Positions 6,308 through 15,077 are shown, counted from the stretch's first letter. The stretch is DNA of 25,276 bases from Streptococcus mitis (GCA_001914195.1 MKYF01000031.1:1-25276); one strand, 5' to 3'. Numbers and translations are program-made. The notes: generated by a model not told the origin, from the sequence alone.

Positions 6308-7492
6308 ATGAAGCAATCTATCTCAAATCTCAAGTTAGCTGAGCGTGGAGCCATTATCAGCATTTCAACCTATTTGATCTTGTCTGCAGCCAAATTAGCA
6401 ACTGGTCATCTTCTTCATTCATCCAGTTTGGTAGCCGATGGTTTCAACAACGTATCAGATATTATCGGAAATGTTGCTCTTCTGATTGGGATTCGAATGG
6501 CGCGCCAACCTGCTGACCGAGACCACCGTTTTGGCCACTGGAAGATTGAAGATTTGGCTAGTTTAGTCACTTCCATCATCATGTTCTATGTTGGCTTTGA
6601 TGTTCTAAGGGATACCATTCAGAAGATTCTCAGTCGTGAAGAAACGGTCATTGATCCTCTAGGGGCAACTCTAGGAATCATTTCTGCAGCGATTATGTTT
6701 CTAGTTTATCTCTACAATACTCGCCTCAGTAAGAAATCCAACTCCAAGGCACTGAAGGCTGCCGCCAAGGATAATCTTTCCGACGCTGTCACCTCACTGG
6801 GAACTACCATGGCCATCCTGGCTAGCAGTTTCAATTATCCCATTGTGGATAAACTGGTTGCCATTATCATCACTTTCTTTATCTTGAAAACTGCCTATGA
6901 TATCTTTATCGAGTCTTCCTTTAGTCTTTCAGATGGTTTTGACGACCGTCTGCTTGAGGACTATCAAAAAGCCATCATGGAAATTCCCAAAATTAGCAAG
7001 GTTAAGTCCCAAAGAGGTCGTACCTACGGTAGCAACATTTACCTTGATATTACGCTAGAAATGAATCCTGACTTGTCTGTTTTTGAGAGTCATGAAATTG
7101 CAGACCAGGTCGAATCTATGCTGGAGGAACGTTTTGGAGTCTTTGATACCGATGTCCATATCGAGCCAGCACCTATCCCTGAAGATGAAGTTTTAGACAA
7201 TGTCTATAAAAAATTGCTTATGCGTGAACAGTTGATTGACCAAGGAAATCAACTGGAAGAACTCTTGGCTGACGATTTTGTTTATATTCGCCAAAATGGA
7301 GAACAGATGGATAAAGAGGCCTATAAAGCCGAAAAAGACTTGAATTCTGCTATCAAGGATATTCAAATCACTTCCATCAGTCAAAAGACCAAACTCATCA
7401 GCTATGAGTTAGATGGTATCATCCACACCAGTATCTGGCGTCGCCACGAAACTTGGCAAAATATCTTCCACCAGGAAACCAAAAAAGAATAG
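6308..7492 (+). CDS. mntE: Manganese exporter MntE, cation diffusion facilitator
   Basis: This 394-residue protein has the CDF architecture: six membrane helices in residues ~14-210, then a cytoplasmic dimerisation domain (~215-300) and a C-terminal extension of about 90 residues. The transport site in helices 2 and 5 reads N47xxxD51 and D155xxxD159, an N-D-D-D set typical of manganese-selective members rather than the H-D-H-D of zinc exporters. It agrees with the pneumococcal MntE I recall, which exports Mn2+ and protects against manganese and oxidative stress. The start ATG 6308 has AAAGGAAG upstream. It is transcribed alone from its own promoter, divergently from riboswitch-controlled caxP, and ends at a two-way terminator. 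Confidence 0.93.
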   Translation: MKQSISNLKLAERGAIISISTYLILSAAKLATGHLLHSSSLVADGFNNVSDIIGNVALLIGIRMARQPADRDHRFGHWKIEDLASLVTSIIMFYVGFDVLRDTIQKILSREETVIDPLGATLGIISAAIMFLVYLYNTRLSKKSNSKALKAAAKDNLSDAVTSLGTTMAILASSFNYPIVDKLVAIIITFFILKTAYDIFIESSFSLSDGFDDRLLEDYQKAIMEIPKISKVKSQRGRTYGSNIYLDITLEMNPDLSVFESHEIADQVESMLEERFGVFDTDVHIEPAPIPEDEVLDNVYKKLLMREQLIDQGNQLEELLADDFVYIRQNGEQMDKEAYKAEKDLNSAIKDIQITSISQKTKLISYELDGIIHTSIWRRHETWQNIFHQETKKE

Positions 7493-7494
7493 AG

Positions 7495-7522
7495 AAATCC
7501 TGTCCATGAGACGGGATTTTTC
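7495..7522. terminator. Bidirectional terminator between mntE and uup
   Basis: AAATCCTGTC 7495-7504 pairs with GACGGGATTT 7510-7519 (one G-U pair) around a 5-base loop, with T-residues after the stem on the plus strand and several on the minus strand. It closes both convergent transcripts. Confidence 0.8.
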
Positions 7523-7529
7523 CATTCTT

Positions 7530-9401
7530 CTAGCTATCAAAGTCACTTAGATACTCATAGCGTTCGTATTTTTCAAGGAGTGCTTCGTTTTTCTCATCTA
7601 GTTCTTTTTGAAGAGTAGCTAGCTTACCAAAGTCGGAGCCATTAGCCTGCATCTCCTCTTCAATAGCAGCAATACGGTTTTCCAAGGCTTCAATATCGCT
7701 TTCAATACTTGCCCACTCCTGCTTTTCTTGGTAGGTCATGCGTTTCTTGTCTTCTCGAACCTTGACGACTTTTTCCTTTTCGGCCTTTTGAACTTGATTG
7801 ACCATCTCTGTTTCAAAGACTTTTTCATCAAGATAGTCGGTATAATGACCAAAGAAAGGACGAATCTTGCCATCCTCAAAAGCGAGAATCTTAGTCGCTA
7901 CCTTATCCAAGAAATAACGGTCGTGACTAACAGTTAAAACTGGTCCAGCAAAACCTTGCAAGAAATTCTCCAAAACTGTTAAGGTTGCAATGTCTAAATC
8001 ATTGGTCGGCTCGTCCAAGAGAAGAACATTTGGTTTTTCCAAGAGCAATTTGAGGAGATAAAGACGCTTTTTCTCTCCACCTGACAATTTCTCAATCAAG
8101 GTTCCATGTGTTGAACGTGGGAAGAGGAATTGCTCCAGTAACTCAGCGATGGAAGTCGTAGAACCACCACTGGTCTTGACCTCCTCTGCCACTTCCTGCA
8201 GGTAATTGATCACTCGCTTACTTTCATCCAAGCCCTCAATTTGCTGAGAGAAATAGGCGATGCGAACAGTTTCCCCTATCACAACTTGTCCTGCTGTCGG
8301 CTCAAGAATGCCTGCAATCAGGTTGAGCAGGGTTGATTTTCCAACACCATTGTCCCCAACGATTCCGATACGGTCTTTGGCCTGCACCAAGAGATTAAAA
8401 TCTTGCAAAATAGGCTTGTTTTCATAGGCAAAGGAAACATCCTGAAACTCGATGACTTTCTTCCCAATCCGACTGGTTTCAAAGTTCATGGTCAAGTCTG
8501 TCTCAGCAGTACTGCCTGAAACTTCTTTCTTCAAGTCGTGGAAACGATTGATACGAGCCTGCTGCTTGGTTGCACGCGCCTGCGGTTGTCTGCGCATCCA
8601 GGCCAATTCTTGTTTGTAGAGTTGTTCTTTTTTGTGAAGAAGAGCCGCATCGCGCTCATCTTGTTCAGCCTTAAGGCGAACATAGTCCTGATAATTGCCT
8701 TGATACTCGGTCAATCCAGCTCGGTCCAATTCGAAAATCCGTGTTGACAAAGCATCCAAGAAATAACGATCGTGGGTAATAAAAAGGACGGTCTTCTTGG
8801 AATTTTTCAAAAAGAGGGTCAGCCACTCAATGGTCGCAATGTCCAGATGGTTGGTCGGCTCATCCAAAAGCAAAAGGTCGTGATTGCCAAGTAAGACTTG
8901 CGCCAACTGGACCCGTCTTCTTAGGCCACCTGACAATTCCCCAACAGGAGTAGATAAGTCCTGAATCCCCAGCTTGCTAAGAACCGTCTTGACCTGACTC
9001 TCAATTTCCCAAGCTTGGAGAGAGTCCATTTCCGCCATGACTCGTTCCAAACGTGCCTGCTTGTCCTCACTATAGTTGAGCATGATCAACTCATATTCAC
9101 GAATGAGCTGGATTTCCTTGAGGTCGCTAGATAGAACCGTATCCAAGACCGTCTTGCTATCATCAAAATCAGGATCCTGAGTCAAGTAACCAATCTGGTA
9201 ATCATTCTTAGCTGAAAAAGGACTGACATCCCCATCAAAGCCAGAAACACCAGAAAGAACATCTAAAAGGGTGGTCTTCCCTGTTCCATTGACACCAATC
9301 AAACCAATTCTGTCTAGGTCATGGATGATAAAGGAAATATCCTTAAAAACGGTCTTGTCACCGACGGATTTACTTAGTTTTTCAACAATAAAATCACTCA
9401 T
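7530..9401 (-). CDS. uup: ABC-F family ATPase, Uup type
   Basis: This 623-residue protein has two ABC ATPase domains in tandem and no membrane segments. Domain 1 has Walker A GVNGTGKT (36-43), signature LSGG (156-159) and Walker B LLLLDE (176-181). Domain 2 has GDNGVGKS (349-356), LSGGE (439-443) and LLLDE (460-464). Between them is a charged linker (~243-300) of the P-site tRNA interaction type found in ABC-F proteins. Residues ~535-623 form a C-terminal coiled coil, the Uup hallmark. ABC-F proteins act on ribosomes; Uup is linked to ribosome assembly and to branched DNA intermediates. Its ATG overlaps the cca stop by four bases (ATGA), so translation is coupled. Confidence 0.88.
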   Translation of the reverse strand: MSDFIVEKLSKSVGDKTVFKDISFIIHDLDRIGLIGVNGTGKTTLLDVLSGVSGFDGDVSPFSAKNDYQIGYLTQDPDFDDSKTVLDTVLSSDLKEIQLIREYELIMLNYSEDKQARLERVMAEMDSLQAWEIESQVKTVLSKLGIQDLSTPVGELSGGLRRRVQLAQVLLGNHDLLLLDEPTNHLDIATIEWLTLFLKNSKKTVLFITHDRYFLDALSTRIFELDRAGLTEYQGNYQDYVRLKAEQDERDAALLHKKEQLYKQELAWMRRQPQARATKQQARINRFHDLKKEVSGSTAETDLTMNFETSRIGKKVIEFQDVSFAYENKPILQDFNLLVQAKDRIGIVGDNGVGKSTLLNLIAGILEPTAGQVVIGETVRIAYFSQQIEGLDESKRVINYLQEVAEEVKTSGGSTTSIAELLEQFLFPRSTHGTLIEKLSGGEKKRLYLLKLLLEKPNVLLLDEPTNDLDIATLTVLENFLQGFAGPVLTVSHDRYFLDKVATKILAFEDGKIRPFFGHYTDYLDEKVFETEMVNQVQKAEKEKVVKVREDKKRMTYQEKQEWASIESDIEALENRIAAIEEEMQANGSDFGKLATLQKELDEKNEALLEKYERYEYLSDFDS

Positions 9402-10597
9402 TTTTTCTCCCTCAGATAAGCATGGATGGCTTGACGGTCATTTTCCAATTCTCCATCGACAATGGCAAACTCAATCTCTGTTAAAATCTCTCCCAAGTCT
9501 GGCCCTGGCTGATAACCATATTCCTTGATTAAAATGCCACCATTAATCTGAATTTCTTTTTTATCATGAATGGTCAGACTCTGGTAGGTTTCTGTGATGG
9601 CTTGTGGGTTGACTTCTTTTCCTTGAGCCTGACGAAGATTTTCAGCCTGTAAAAGCAAAGCCAAGTCAAAGCGGTAACAATCGCGCTTGCTCAATTCTCC
9701 CTTTTCACGCAGAGCCAAAATAGTCAGCAAATCCTGAACCTGCTTAGCAAACTGGCGTGAGGTCTTCCAATGTTTCAAAAACGGCTGCGCATTTTCAATC
9801 TCCAAAGCCCACAAGAGAGCTGCCCATGCTTGTTCAGAGGATTCAAAAATGAAATCAGTCTCCAAATCAAACAGTCTGTTGAGCTTGTCCTGGCTAGATA
9901 CCATATCAGGGAGATAGTCATAAGCTTGACTCTCAATCATGGAAGCCAAGCCCCTTCTCCAAAACGGAGCCAGCAAGAGTTTATCAAACTCAACGAAGGT
10001 ACGCTCCACAGAAATTTTCTCCAAAAGCGGTGTCAAGGTCTTCATAGCTTTAAAGGTTTCTGACTCAAGTTCGAAACCAAGACTGGCCTGAAAACGGAAA
10101 CCACGCATAATCCGCAAAGCATCTTCGTTGAAACGCTCACTAGCCACTCCAACTGCTCGTAAGACTTGCTTTTCCAAATCTTCTAGCCCATGGAACAAGT
10201 CAACGATTTCCCCTGTCTCATCCAAGGCAAAGGCGTTGACTGTGAAATCACGGCGTTTGAGGTCTTCTTCTAGCGAGCGCACAAAGGAAACCGCACTGGG
10301 TCTGCGATAGTCCACATAGACATCCTCTGTCCGAAAGGTAGTTACCTCGTACTCCTCATCCCCATCTAGTACCAAGACGGTTCCATGCTCGATTCCGATA
10401 TCGGCTGTTCGCGGAAAAATCTGCTTGGTCTCTTCTGGATAAGAAGACGTCGCAATATCCACATCATGGATAGGACGATTGAGGAGGGCATCTCGAACAG
10501 AACCCCCAACAAAATAAGCTTCAAAACCTGCTTCTTTAATTTTTTCTAATACTGGTAAAGCCTTCTGAAATTCAGAAGGCATTTGCGTTAATCTCAT
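9398..10597 (-). CDS. cca: CCA-adding tRNA nucleotidyltransferase
   Basis: This 399-residue class II nucleotidyltransferase builds or repairs the CCA end of tRNAs. Motifs in order: GGSVRD (31-36), catalytic DVD (Asp45, Asp47), RRDFTVNA (115-122), and the nucleotide-selecting region EDALRIMRGFRF (158-169) with Glu158-Asp159, Arg162 and Arg165. The rest is the helical body and tail. The gene lies between dapB and uup with four-base overlaps at both ends, so the three are read from one mRNA. The EDxxRxxR motif supports an enzyme that adds both C and A, as expected in Firmicutes. Confidence 0.93.
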   Translation of the reverse strand: MRLTQMPSEFQKALPVLEKIKEAGFEAYFVGGSVRDALLNRPIHDVDIATSSYPEETKQIFPRTADIGIEHGTVLVLDGDEEYEVTTFRTEDVYVDYRRPSAVSFVRSLEEDLKRRDFTVNAFALDETGEIVDLFHGLEDLEKQVLRAVGVASERFNEDALRIMRGFRFQASLGFELESETFKAMKTLTPLLEKISVERTFVEFDKLLLAPFWRRGLASMIESQAYDYLPDMVSSQDKLNRLFDLETDFIFESSEQAWAALLWALEIENAQPFLKHWKTSRQFAKQVQDLLTILALREKGELSKRDCYRFDLALLLQAENLRQAQGKEVNPQAITETYQSLTIHDKKEIQINGGILIKEYGYQPGPDLGEILTEIEFAIVDGELENDRQAIHAYLREKK

Positions 10598-11361
10598 AAT
10601 AAGTGTTCTAATCCATAGACAAGCTCATGACGCTTGACAACTTCTTTAATTCCCAAATTGACCCCTGTCATGAAGGAGCTACGATCATAGGAGTCATGAC
10701 GCAGGGTCAATCCTTCTCCCTGATTGCCAAAGATGACTTCCTGATGGGCTACCAAGCCTGGCAAACGAACTGAGTGAATACGCATGCCATCAAAGTCAGC
10801 ACCACGAGCACCAGCAATCAGTTCTTCCTCATCAGTCGCACCTTGCTGAATAGACTCTCGAACTTCTGCCATCAACTCAGCTGTTTTAATAGATGTTCCA
10901 CTCGGAGCATCCTTTTTCTTGTCATGATGGAGCTCAATAATCTCCACATTTGGGAAATATTTAGCAGCCTGCCTTGCAAATTGCATGAGCAAGACAGCAC
11001 CCAAGGCAAAGTTAGGGGCGATCAAGCCACCCAAATCTTGAGCACGAGAAAATGCTTTTAGCTCTGCAATTTCTTCACTAGTAAAGCCTGTTGTTCCAAC
11101 TACTGGAGCAAAGCCATTTTCAAGAGCAAAACGTGTATTTTCGTAGGCAACAGTTGGAGTAGTAAAATCTACCCAGACATCTGCTTCAAAACCTGCTAAA
11201 TCAGCCTTATCCTTGAAAACAGGAATACCCTGCCATTCTGACTCAGACTCAAAAGGATACAAAACTGCTACCAAGTCCAAGTCTGGATCAGCCAAGACCA
11301 TCTGACAAGCAGATTGGCCCATCTTTCCCTTAAAACCAGCAATAATTACTCGAATACTCAT
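10594..11361 (-). CDS. dapB: 4-hydroxy-tetrahydrodipicolinate reductase
   Basis: This 255-residue enzyme carries out the second committed step of the diaminopimelate/lysine pathway, reducing the dapA product with NAD(P)H; lysine is the third residue of the pneumococcal stem peptide. The dinucleotide-binding motif GFKGKMG is at residues 9-15. The catalytic region ELHHDKKKDAPSGT is at 143-156, with His145-His146, Lys149 and the substrate-binding SGT. It is the first gene of dapB-cca-uup. The start ATG 11359-11361 has AGGAG five bases upstream. Its leader is unusual: two tandem structured repeats fill the gap to degV, and a third partial copy ends just before the ribosome binding site, so RNA-level control is possible. 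Confidence 0.92.
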   Translation of the reverse strand: MSIRVIIAGFKGKMGQSACQMVLADPDLDLVAVLYPFESESEWQGIPVFKDKADLAGFEADVWVDFTTPTVAYENTRFALENGFAPVVGTTGFTSEEIAELKAFSRAQDLGGLIAPNFALGAVLLMQFARQAAKYFPNVEIIELHHDKKKDAPSGTSIKTAELMAEVRESIQQGATDEEELIAGARGADFDGMRIHSVRLPGLVAHQEVIFGNQGEGLTLRHDSYDRSSFMTGVNLGIKEVVKRHELVYGLEHLL

Positions 11362-11374
11362 CTCTACTCCTGTC

Positions 11375-11611
11375 TAAGATACAAAGCCTGTAGGAACACA
11401 AAGTGAAAATAGGAATTCTAATCAAGGAGTGTCTAGCCCTTGGAAAAACTATCTTTTTCACACAGGGCTCCAGGCGTGTTCAATTATCAAGATACAAAGG
11501 ACGTTAGCTGCCCATGAAAAATAGGGAATGGCGCTGACTTTCGACGAAAGGCAAGACAGGCATCTTTTTTCAAGAGGCAGGTAGTCCGTGTTCAATTTCT
11601 AAGATACAAGG
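11375..11611 (-). ncRNA. Tandem structured RNA repeats between degV and dapB (two full units, one partial)
   Basis: On the minus strand the motif GTATCTT recurs at about 11607-11601, 11495-11489 and 11382-11376, spaced 112-113 bases. The first two copies continue to AATTGAACACG. Unit A (11611-11500) folds with GGAC/GTCC (11584-11587 with 11499-11502), CTGCC/GGCAG (11576-11580 with 11508-11512) and TGAAAAA/TTTTTCA (11566-11572 with 11515-11521). Unit B (11499-11387) keeps the plan with GCCTG/CAGGC (11471-11475 with 11386-11390) and GTGAAAA/TTTTCAC (11455-11461 with 11403-11409). Both keep AGAT after the A-rich arm and ATTCC(C)TA before the T-rich arm. No T-box, terminator or known riboswitch motif is seen. 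It could be a cis-acting leader of dapB, processed small RNAs, or a mobile repeat; I do not know the family. Confidence 0.55.
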
Positions 11612-11637
11612 CATCTTAACTAGTCTAGAAGTGCCAA

Positions 11638-12486
11638 CTAAATTACTGGAATATAACCCAGAGCAATACTTCCTGCTCCTAGGTGTGTTCCAATGACACT
11701 ACCAAATGTAGCAAGTGAAACATCTGAACTCAATCCAGATTCAATCAAGTGCTGACGCAATTCCTCAGCCTTTTCAGGAGCATTCCCATGAATGACAATG
11801 ACACGATATTGCCCTGAAGCCGTTGCTTCCTTGATAATCTCAATTAAGCGCTTGGTTGCTTTCTTCTCAGTACGAACTTTTTCGTAAACTTCAATCACAC
11901 CTTGGTCGTTGAAATAAAGGATTGGCTTAATGCTTAGCAGATTGCCCAAAATGGCAGCCCCATTTGAAAGGCGCCCACCTTTTACCAAATGATCCAAATC
12001 ATCTACCATGATAAAAGCTGACGTACGGCTAATTTGAATGGCTAGTTTATCCTGAATGCTGGCAAAATCATCGCCCTGGTCACGCCAGTTAAAGACACTT
12101 TCAACCATGATACCCAGCGGAGCGCTTGTAATCAAAGTGTCTGGAAAAGCAATGGTTAAGCCCTCATATTCATCTATCATATACTGGATATTTTGGTAAA
12201 AACCTGAAATTCCAGAAGATAGGAAAAGCCCCAAGGCATGTGTATAACCTTGTTCTTTGAGCGAAGTTAAGATTTCATCTAACTTGGCAATACTTGGCTG
12301 ACTAGTCTTAGGCAATTCAGAAGCCTGAGCCATTTTTTGGTAAAATTCCTCAGCAGTCAGATTGATGCCTTCGACATACTCCTCACCATCAATATTGACA
12401 GGAATATCCAAGACAAACAAATCTTCTCTTTGCAAGGTCTCTGCACTGAGATAGGCAGAAGAATCTGTGATAACAGCTAGTTTCAT
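11638..12486 (-). CDS. DegV family (FakB-type) fatty-acid-binding protein
   Basis: This 282-residue protein of the DegV/EDD fold starts MKLAVITDSSAYL, typical of the family. Conserved positions are Asp8-Ser9-Ser10, the TSQPS segment (61-65), and LSSGISGFYQN (89-99), the ligand carboxylate pocket. Family members studied in Firmicutes (FakB) bind a single fatty acid and present it to the kinase FakA for incorporation into phospholipid. Streptococci have several paralogues with different acyl preferences, and I cannot tell which one this is. It lies one base after the DUF1149 gene, so both are cotranscribed. The structured gap to dapB follows its stop codon. Confidence 0.85.
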   Translation of the reverse strand: MKLAVITDSSAYLSAETLQREDLFVLDIPVNIDGEEYVEGINLTAEEFYQKMAQASELPKTSQPSIAKLDEILTSLKEQGYTHALGLFLSSGISGFYQNIQYMIDEYEGLTIAFPDTLITSAPLGIMVESVFNWRDQGDDFASIQDKLAIQISRTSAFIMVDDLDHLVKGGRLSNGAAILGNLLSIKPILYFNDQGVIEVYEKVRTEKKATKRLIEIIKEATASGQYRVIVIHGNAPEKAEELRQHLIESGLSSDVSLATFGSVIGTHLGAGSIALGYIPVI

Positions 12487-12487
12487 A

Positions 12488-12862
12488 TTAGAACTCCAAA
12501 TTGATTCCTGGTAAGTCTAATGCAATTTCAGTTACTTCGTAAGTCAAACGGTTGAGCATGTTCAAACATGGACGAGCCAAAGTTTCCACTTCTTCTTGGC
12601 TCAATTCACTTGGTTCATTGACAATACGGCCATCGATGTGGTTTACCTGTGAAATGGTTCCACTGATGACAAACTTATCAAATACAATCATAAATGTCAA
12701 GATGACAATCAAGGAAGTCACTTGATTTTCTTGATCATGTTGGAGCAATTGGAAGTTCACATCCACCTTAGTTTCAGGAGCTCCATTTTCATTTTCCCAT
12801 TCAAAATTACGCGCATCAAAATGATACTGACTGACAAATTCTTGTTCACGTTTAAGATTCAT
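12488..12862 (-). CDS. DUF1149 family protein, 124 residues
   Basis: This small acidic cytoplasmic protein, with no signal or membrane helix, belongs to the DUF1149 group conserved in streptococci and lactobacilli. A hydrophobic beta-rich middle (LIVILTFMIVFDKFVISGTI, about residues 51-70) is followed by a helix and a short C-terminal strand. The layout resembles the SecB-like fold, but that is only an impression and no function is assigned. Start ATG 12860-12862 has GGGAG upstream and an extended -10 promoter about 35 bases further. It is the first gene of a pair with degV, and follows glmM with a 73-base gap. Confidence 0.75.
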   Translation of the reverse strand: MNLKREQEFVSQYHFDARNFEWENENGAPETKVDVNFQLLQHDQENQVTSLIVILTFMIVFDKFVISGTISQVNHIDGRIVNEPSELSQEEVETLARPCLNMLNRLTYEVTEIALDLPGINLEF

Positions 12863-12894
12863 GTCTTTCTCCCTAGGCTACAATATTATAAGCT

Positions 12895-12903
12895 ATTGTA
12901 CCA
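12895..12903 (-). promoter_or_regulatory. Putative extended -10 promoter for DUF1149-degV
   Basis: On the minus strand TGG followed by TACAAT (box 12895-12900) lies 32 bases before the DUF1149 start. A second TATAAT-like stretch follows ten bases later. The -35 region is poor. Confidence 0.4.
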
Positions 12904-12935
12904 TAATTTTTTATTTTCATCTAGTTTTCTAAGTT

Positions 12936-14288
12936 TTAGTCAATCCCGATTTCAGCACGAACAACGTCTGCAATGGTATCAACATAGTAGTCCACTTCTT
13001 CTGTTGTAGGCGCTTCTGCCATAACACGCAAGAGGGGCTCTGTTCCACTTGGGCGTACTAGGATACGGCCATTCCCTGCCATTTCTTCTTCCATCTTCTC
13101 GATGATATCCTTGATAGCTAGCACTTCCATAGCCTTTTCCTTCATGGCATTTTCCACTCGGATATTGACTAATTTTTGTGGATAAATGGTTACTTCTGCC
13201 GCTAACTCTGACAACTTCTTACCAGTTTCCTTCATGATTTTAGTCAATTGGACAGCGGATAATTGACCATCACCTGTAGTATTGTAATCCATCAAGATAA
13301 CGTGCCCAGACTGTTCACCACCGAGGTTGTAGCCTGATTTTCGCATTTCTTCAACAACGTAACGATCGCCAACTGCAGTAACTGCCTTGTTAATGCCTTC
13401 GCGGTCCAAGGCCTTGTGGAAACCAAGGTTAGACATAACGGTTGTCACAATTGTATTTTGAGCCAATTGTCCTTTTTCAGAAAGGTATTTCCCGATGATG
13501 TACATGATTTTGTCACCATCAACGATGTCACCATTCTCATCAACAGAAATCAAACGGTCACTATCTCCGTCAAAGGCCAAACCAATAGCTGAGCTGCTTT
13601 CTTTGACCACTTCTTGAAGGGCTTCTGGGTGGGTTGAACCAACATTAAGGTTGATGTTAAGACCGTCTGGTGTTTCCCCGATAACAGTCAATTGAGCGCC
13701 AAGATCTGCAAAAATTTGACGGGCACTGGTAGAAGCTGCTCCATTAGCTGTATCCAAGGCAACCTTCATTCCATCAAGAGGAGTTCCAGTTGAAACAAGG
13801 TAGCCTTCATACTTACGCAAGCCTTCTGGATAATCTACTAAGGTTCCCAAGCCTTCTGCACTTGGACGAGGAAGAGTGTCTTCCTCAGCATCTAGCAATG
13901 CTTCAATTTCTGCTTCTTTTTCGTCATCTAGTTTGAAGCCATCCCCACCAAAGAACTTAATCCCATTATCAAGGGCTGGGTTGTGGCTAGCAGAAATCAT
14001 GACACCTGCACTTGCTCCTTCAGTTTTAACCAAGTAAGCTACTGCTGGTGTTGCCAAAACGCCTAGTTTGTATACGTGAATCCCTACAGAGAGGAGACCT
14101 GCTACCAAGGCCGATTCCAGCATTTCTCCTGAAATACGTGTGTCACGTCCTACAAAGACTTTCGGTGCTTCCGTTTCATGTTGGCTGAGAACATAGCCTC
14201 CAAAACGTCCTAGTTTAAAGGCCAATTCTGGCGTTAATTCTACGTTAGCTTCTCCACGGACTCCATCAGTCCCAAAATATTTACCCAT
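12936..14288 (-). CDS. glmM: Phosphoglucosamine mutase
   Basis: This 450-residue enzyme interconverts glucosamine-6-phosphate and glucosamine-1-phosphate, the step feeding UDP-GlcNAc synthesis for peptidoglycan. Motifs: N-terminal FGTDGVRG, the phosphoserine loop ISASHNP with Ser101, the Mg-binding loop DGDSD with Asp240, Asp242 and Asp244, the sugar-binding GEQSGH, and the C-terminal phosphate-binding RPSGTEP. It is the third gene after cdaA and cdaR. This order is conserved across Firmicutes, where GlmM binds and inhibits CdaA, linking c-di-AMP levels to wall precursor supply. An AAAGGA site lies about ten bases before the ATG at 14286-14288. Confidence 0.95.
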   Translation of the reverse strand: MGKYFGTDGVRGEANVELTPELAFKLGRFGGYVLSQHETEAPKVFVGRDTRISGEMLESALVAGLLSVGIHVYKLGVLATPAVAYLVKTEGASAGVMISASHNPALDNGIKFFGGDGFKLDDEKEAEIEALLDAEEDTLPRPSAEGLGTLVDYPEGLRKYEGYLVSTGTPLDGMKVALDTANGAASTSARQIFADLGAQLTVIGETPDGLNINLNVGSTHPEALQEVVKESSSAIGLAFDGDSDRLISVDENGDIVDGDKIMYIIGKYLSEKGQLAQNTIVTTVMSNLGFHKALDREGINKAVTAVGDRYVVEEMRKSGYNLGGEQSGHVILMDYNTTGDGQLSAVQLTKIMKETGKKLSELAAEVTIYPQKLVNIRVENAMKEKAMEVLAIKDIIEKMEEEMAGNGRILVRPSGTEPLLRVMAEAPTTEEVDYYVDTIADVVRAEIGID

Positions 14289-14312
14289 TTTTATAAAATC
14301 CTTTTCCTATTT

Positions 14313-15077
14313 TTAATTCGTTTTTGAACTAGTTGCTTTCGTTGACGAAGATGTCTCCGACGAACTGCTTGTGCTTGAACTTGGTGCTACTGGTTTTGTA
14401 GTGACCTTCATTGTTGTATCAAACGGAGTGATAACTACTGGTAAAACTACCCCGTTGCGGTCGATTGCCTGCAAAGGTACTGAGCCACTGTAATTACCTG
14501 TTATGCGTTCGCTGGTTGGTAAAAGCGCAATAACTTTGTCAATCTTAGCTAATGTTTCCTGGTCAGTTGTGACCGAAACGCGTTCATTTGACACGGTTAC
14601 ACTATCAAGTTGTAGCTTGGGATCAATCTGGCTTTGGTCAACTTGTGGCACAACAATCATCCCATCTCGCTTAACCTTCTTCCCAACTTTCACTGTGATC
14701 TTTTGAGGCGTTGCCACAGCGGTCAATCCACTAGGAAGATTTTCAATGTTCAAGGGAACTTCAATCGTTCCAACACTAGCATCTGTCAAATCCGCTGTGA
14801 CCTTAAACTTACGAGTGCTTTCCTGCATTTCACTGGCCAAGGTCACACGATTGGCACCTGTCAGTACAACTGAAACCTCTGATGCAAATCCGCTAATGAA
14901 ATACTGGTCATCATCATAGTGAATATCGATAGGAACGTTCGTTATCGTATTGGTGTAGGTTTCTGATTTGACCTGTCTTGCGGTATTGTTATTTTGAAAA
15001 TTAGTCGATGTTGCATAGATGAATAAGACACAAGCAAAAAAGAGAGATGAAATGATATATAGACTATTTTTTCTCAT
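14313..15077 (-). CDS. cdaR: CdaA regulator CdaR (YbbR-domain protein)
   Basis: This 254-residue protein has a single N-terminal membrane helix (about residues 6-24) followed by an extracytoplasmic part with repeated YbbR beta modules. Two clearer ones span about residues 45-215. The C-terminal tail is a low-complexity Ser/Thr stretch (PSSSTSSSSETSSS and beyond) that may reach into the wall. In Firmicutes CdaR binds the membrane diadenylate cyclase CdaA and modulates it. The ATG at 15075-15077 lies inside cdaA, overlapping its end by 14 bases in another frame, so translation is coupled. The operon position between cdaA and glmM supports the assignment. Confidence 0.9.
   Translation of the reverse strand: MRKNSLYIISSLFFACVLFIYATSTNFQNNNTARQVKSETYTNTITNVPIDIHYDDDQYFISGFASEVSVVLTGANRVTLASEMQESTRKFKVTADLTDASVGTIEVPLNIENLPSGLTAVATPQKITVKVGKKVKRDGMIVVPQVDQSQIDPKLQLDSVTVSNERVSVTTDQETLAKIDKVIALLPTSERITGNYSGSVPLQAIDRNGVVLPVVITPFDTTMKVTTKPVAPSSSTSSSSETSSSTKATSSKTN

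Noticed and set aside
11362..11637. T-box or lysine riboswitch in the dapB leader
   Set aside because: There is no GGUGGNACCGCG T-box core, no terminator with competing arms, and none of the lysine riboswitch conserved blocks; the repeats look unlike either.
11362..11637. CRISPR array
   Set aside because: Only two full near-identical 25-base motifs and one short one occur, spaced by 112 bases of partly similar structured sequence, without cas genes.
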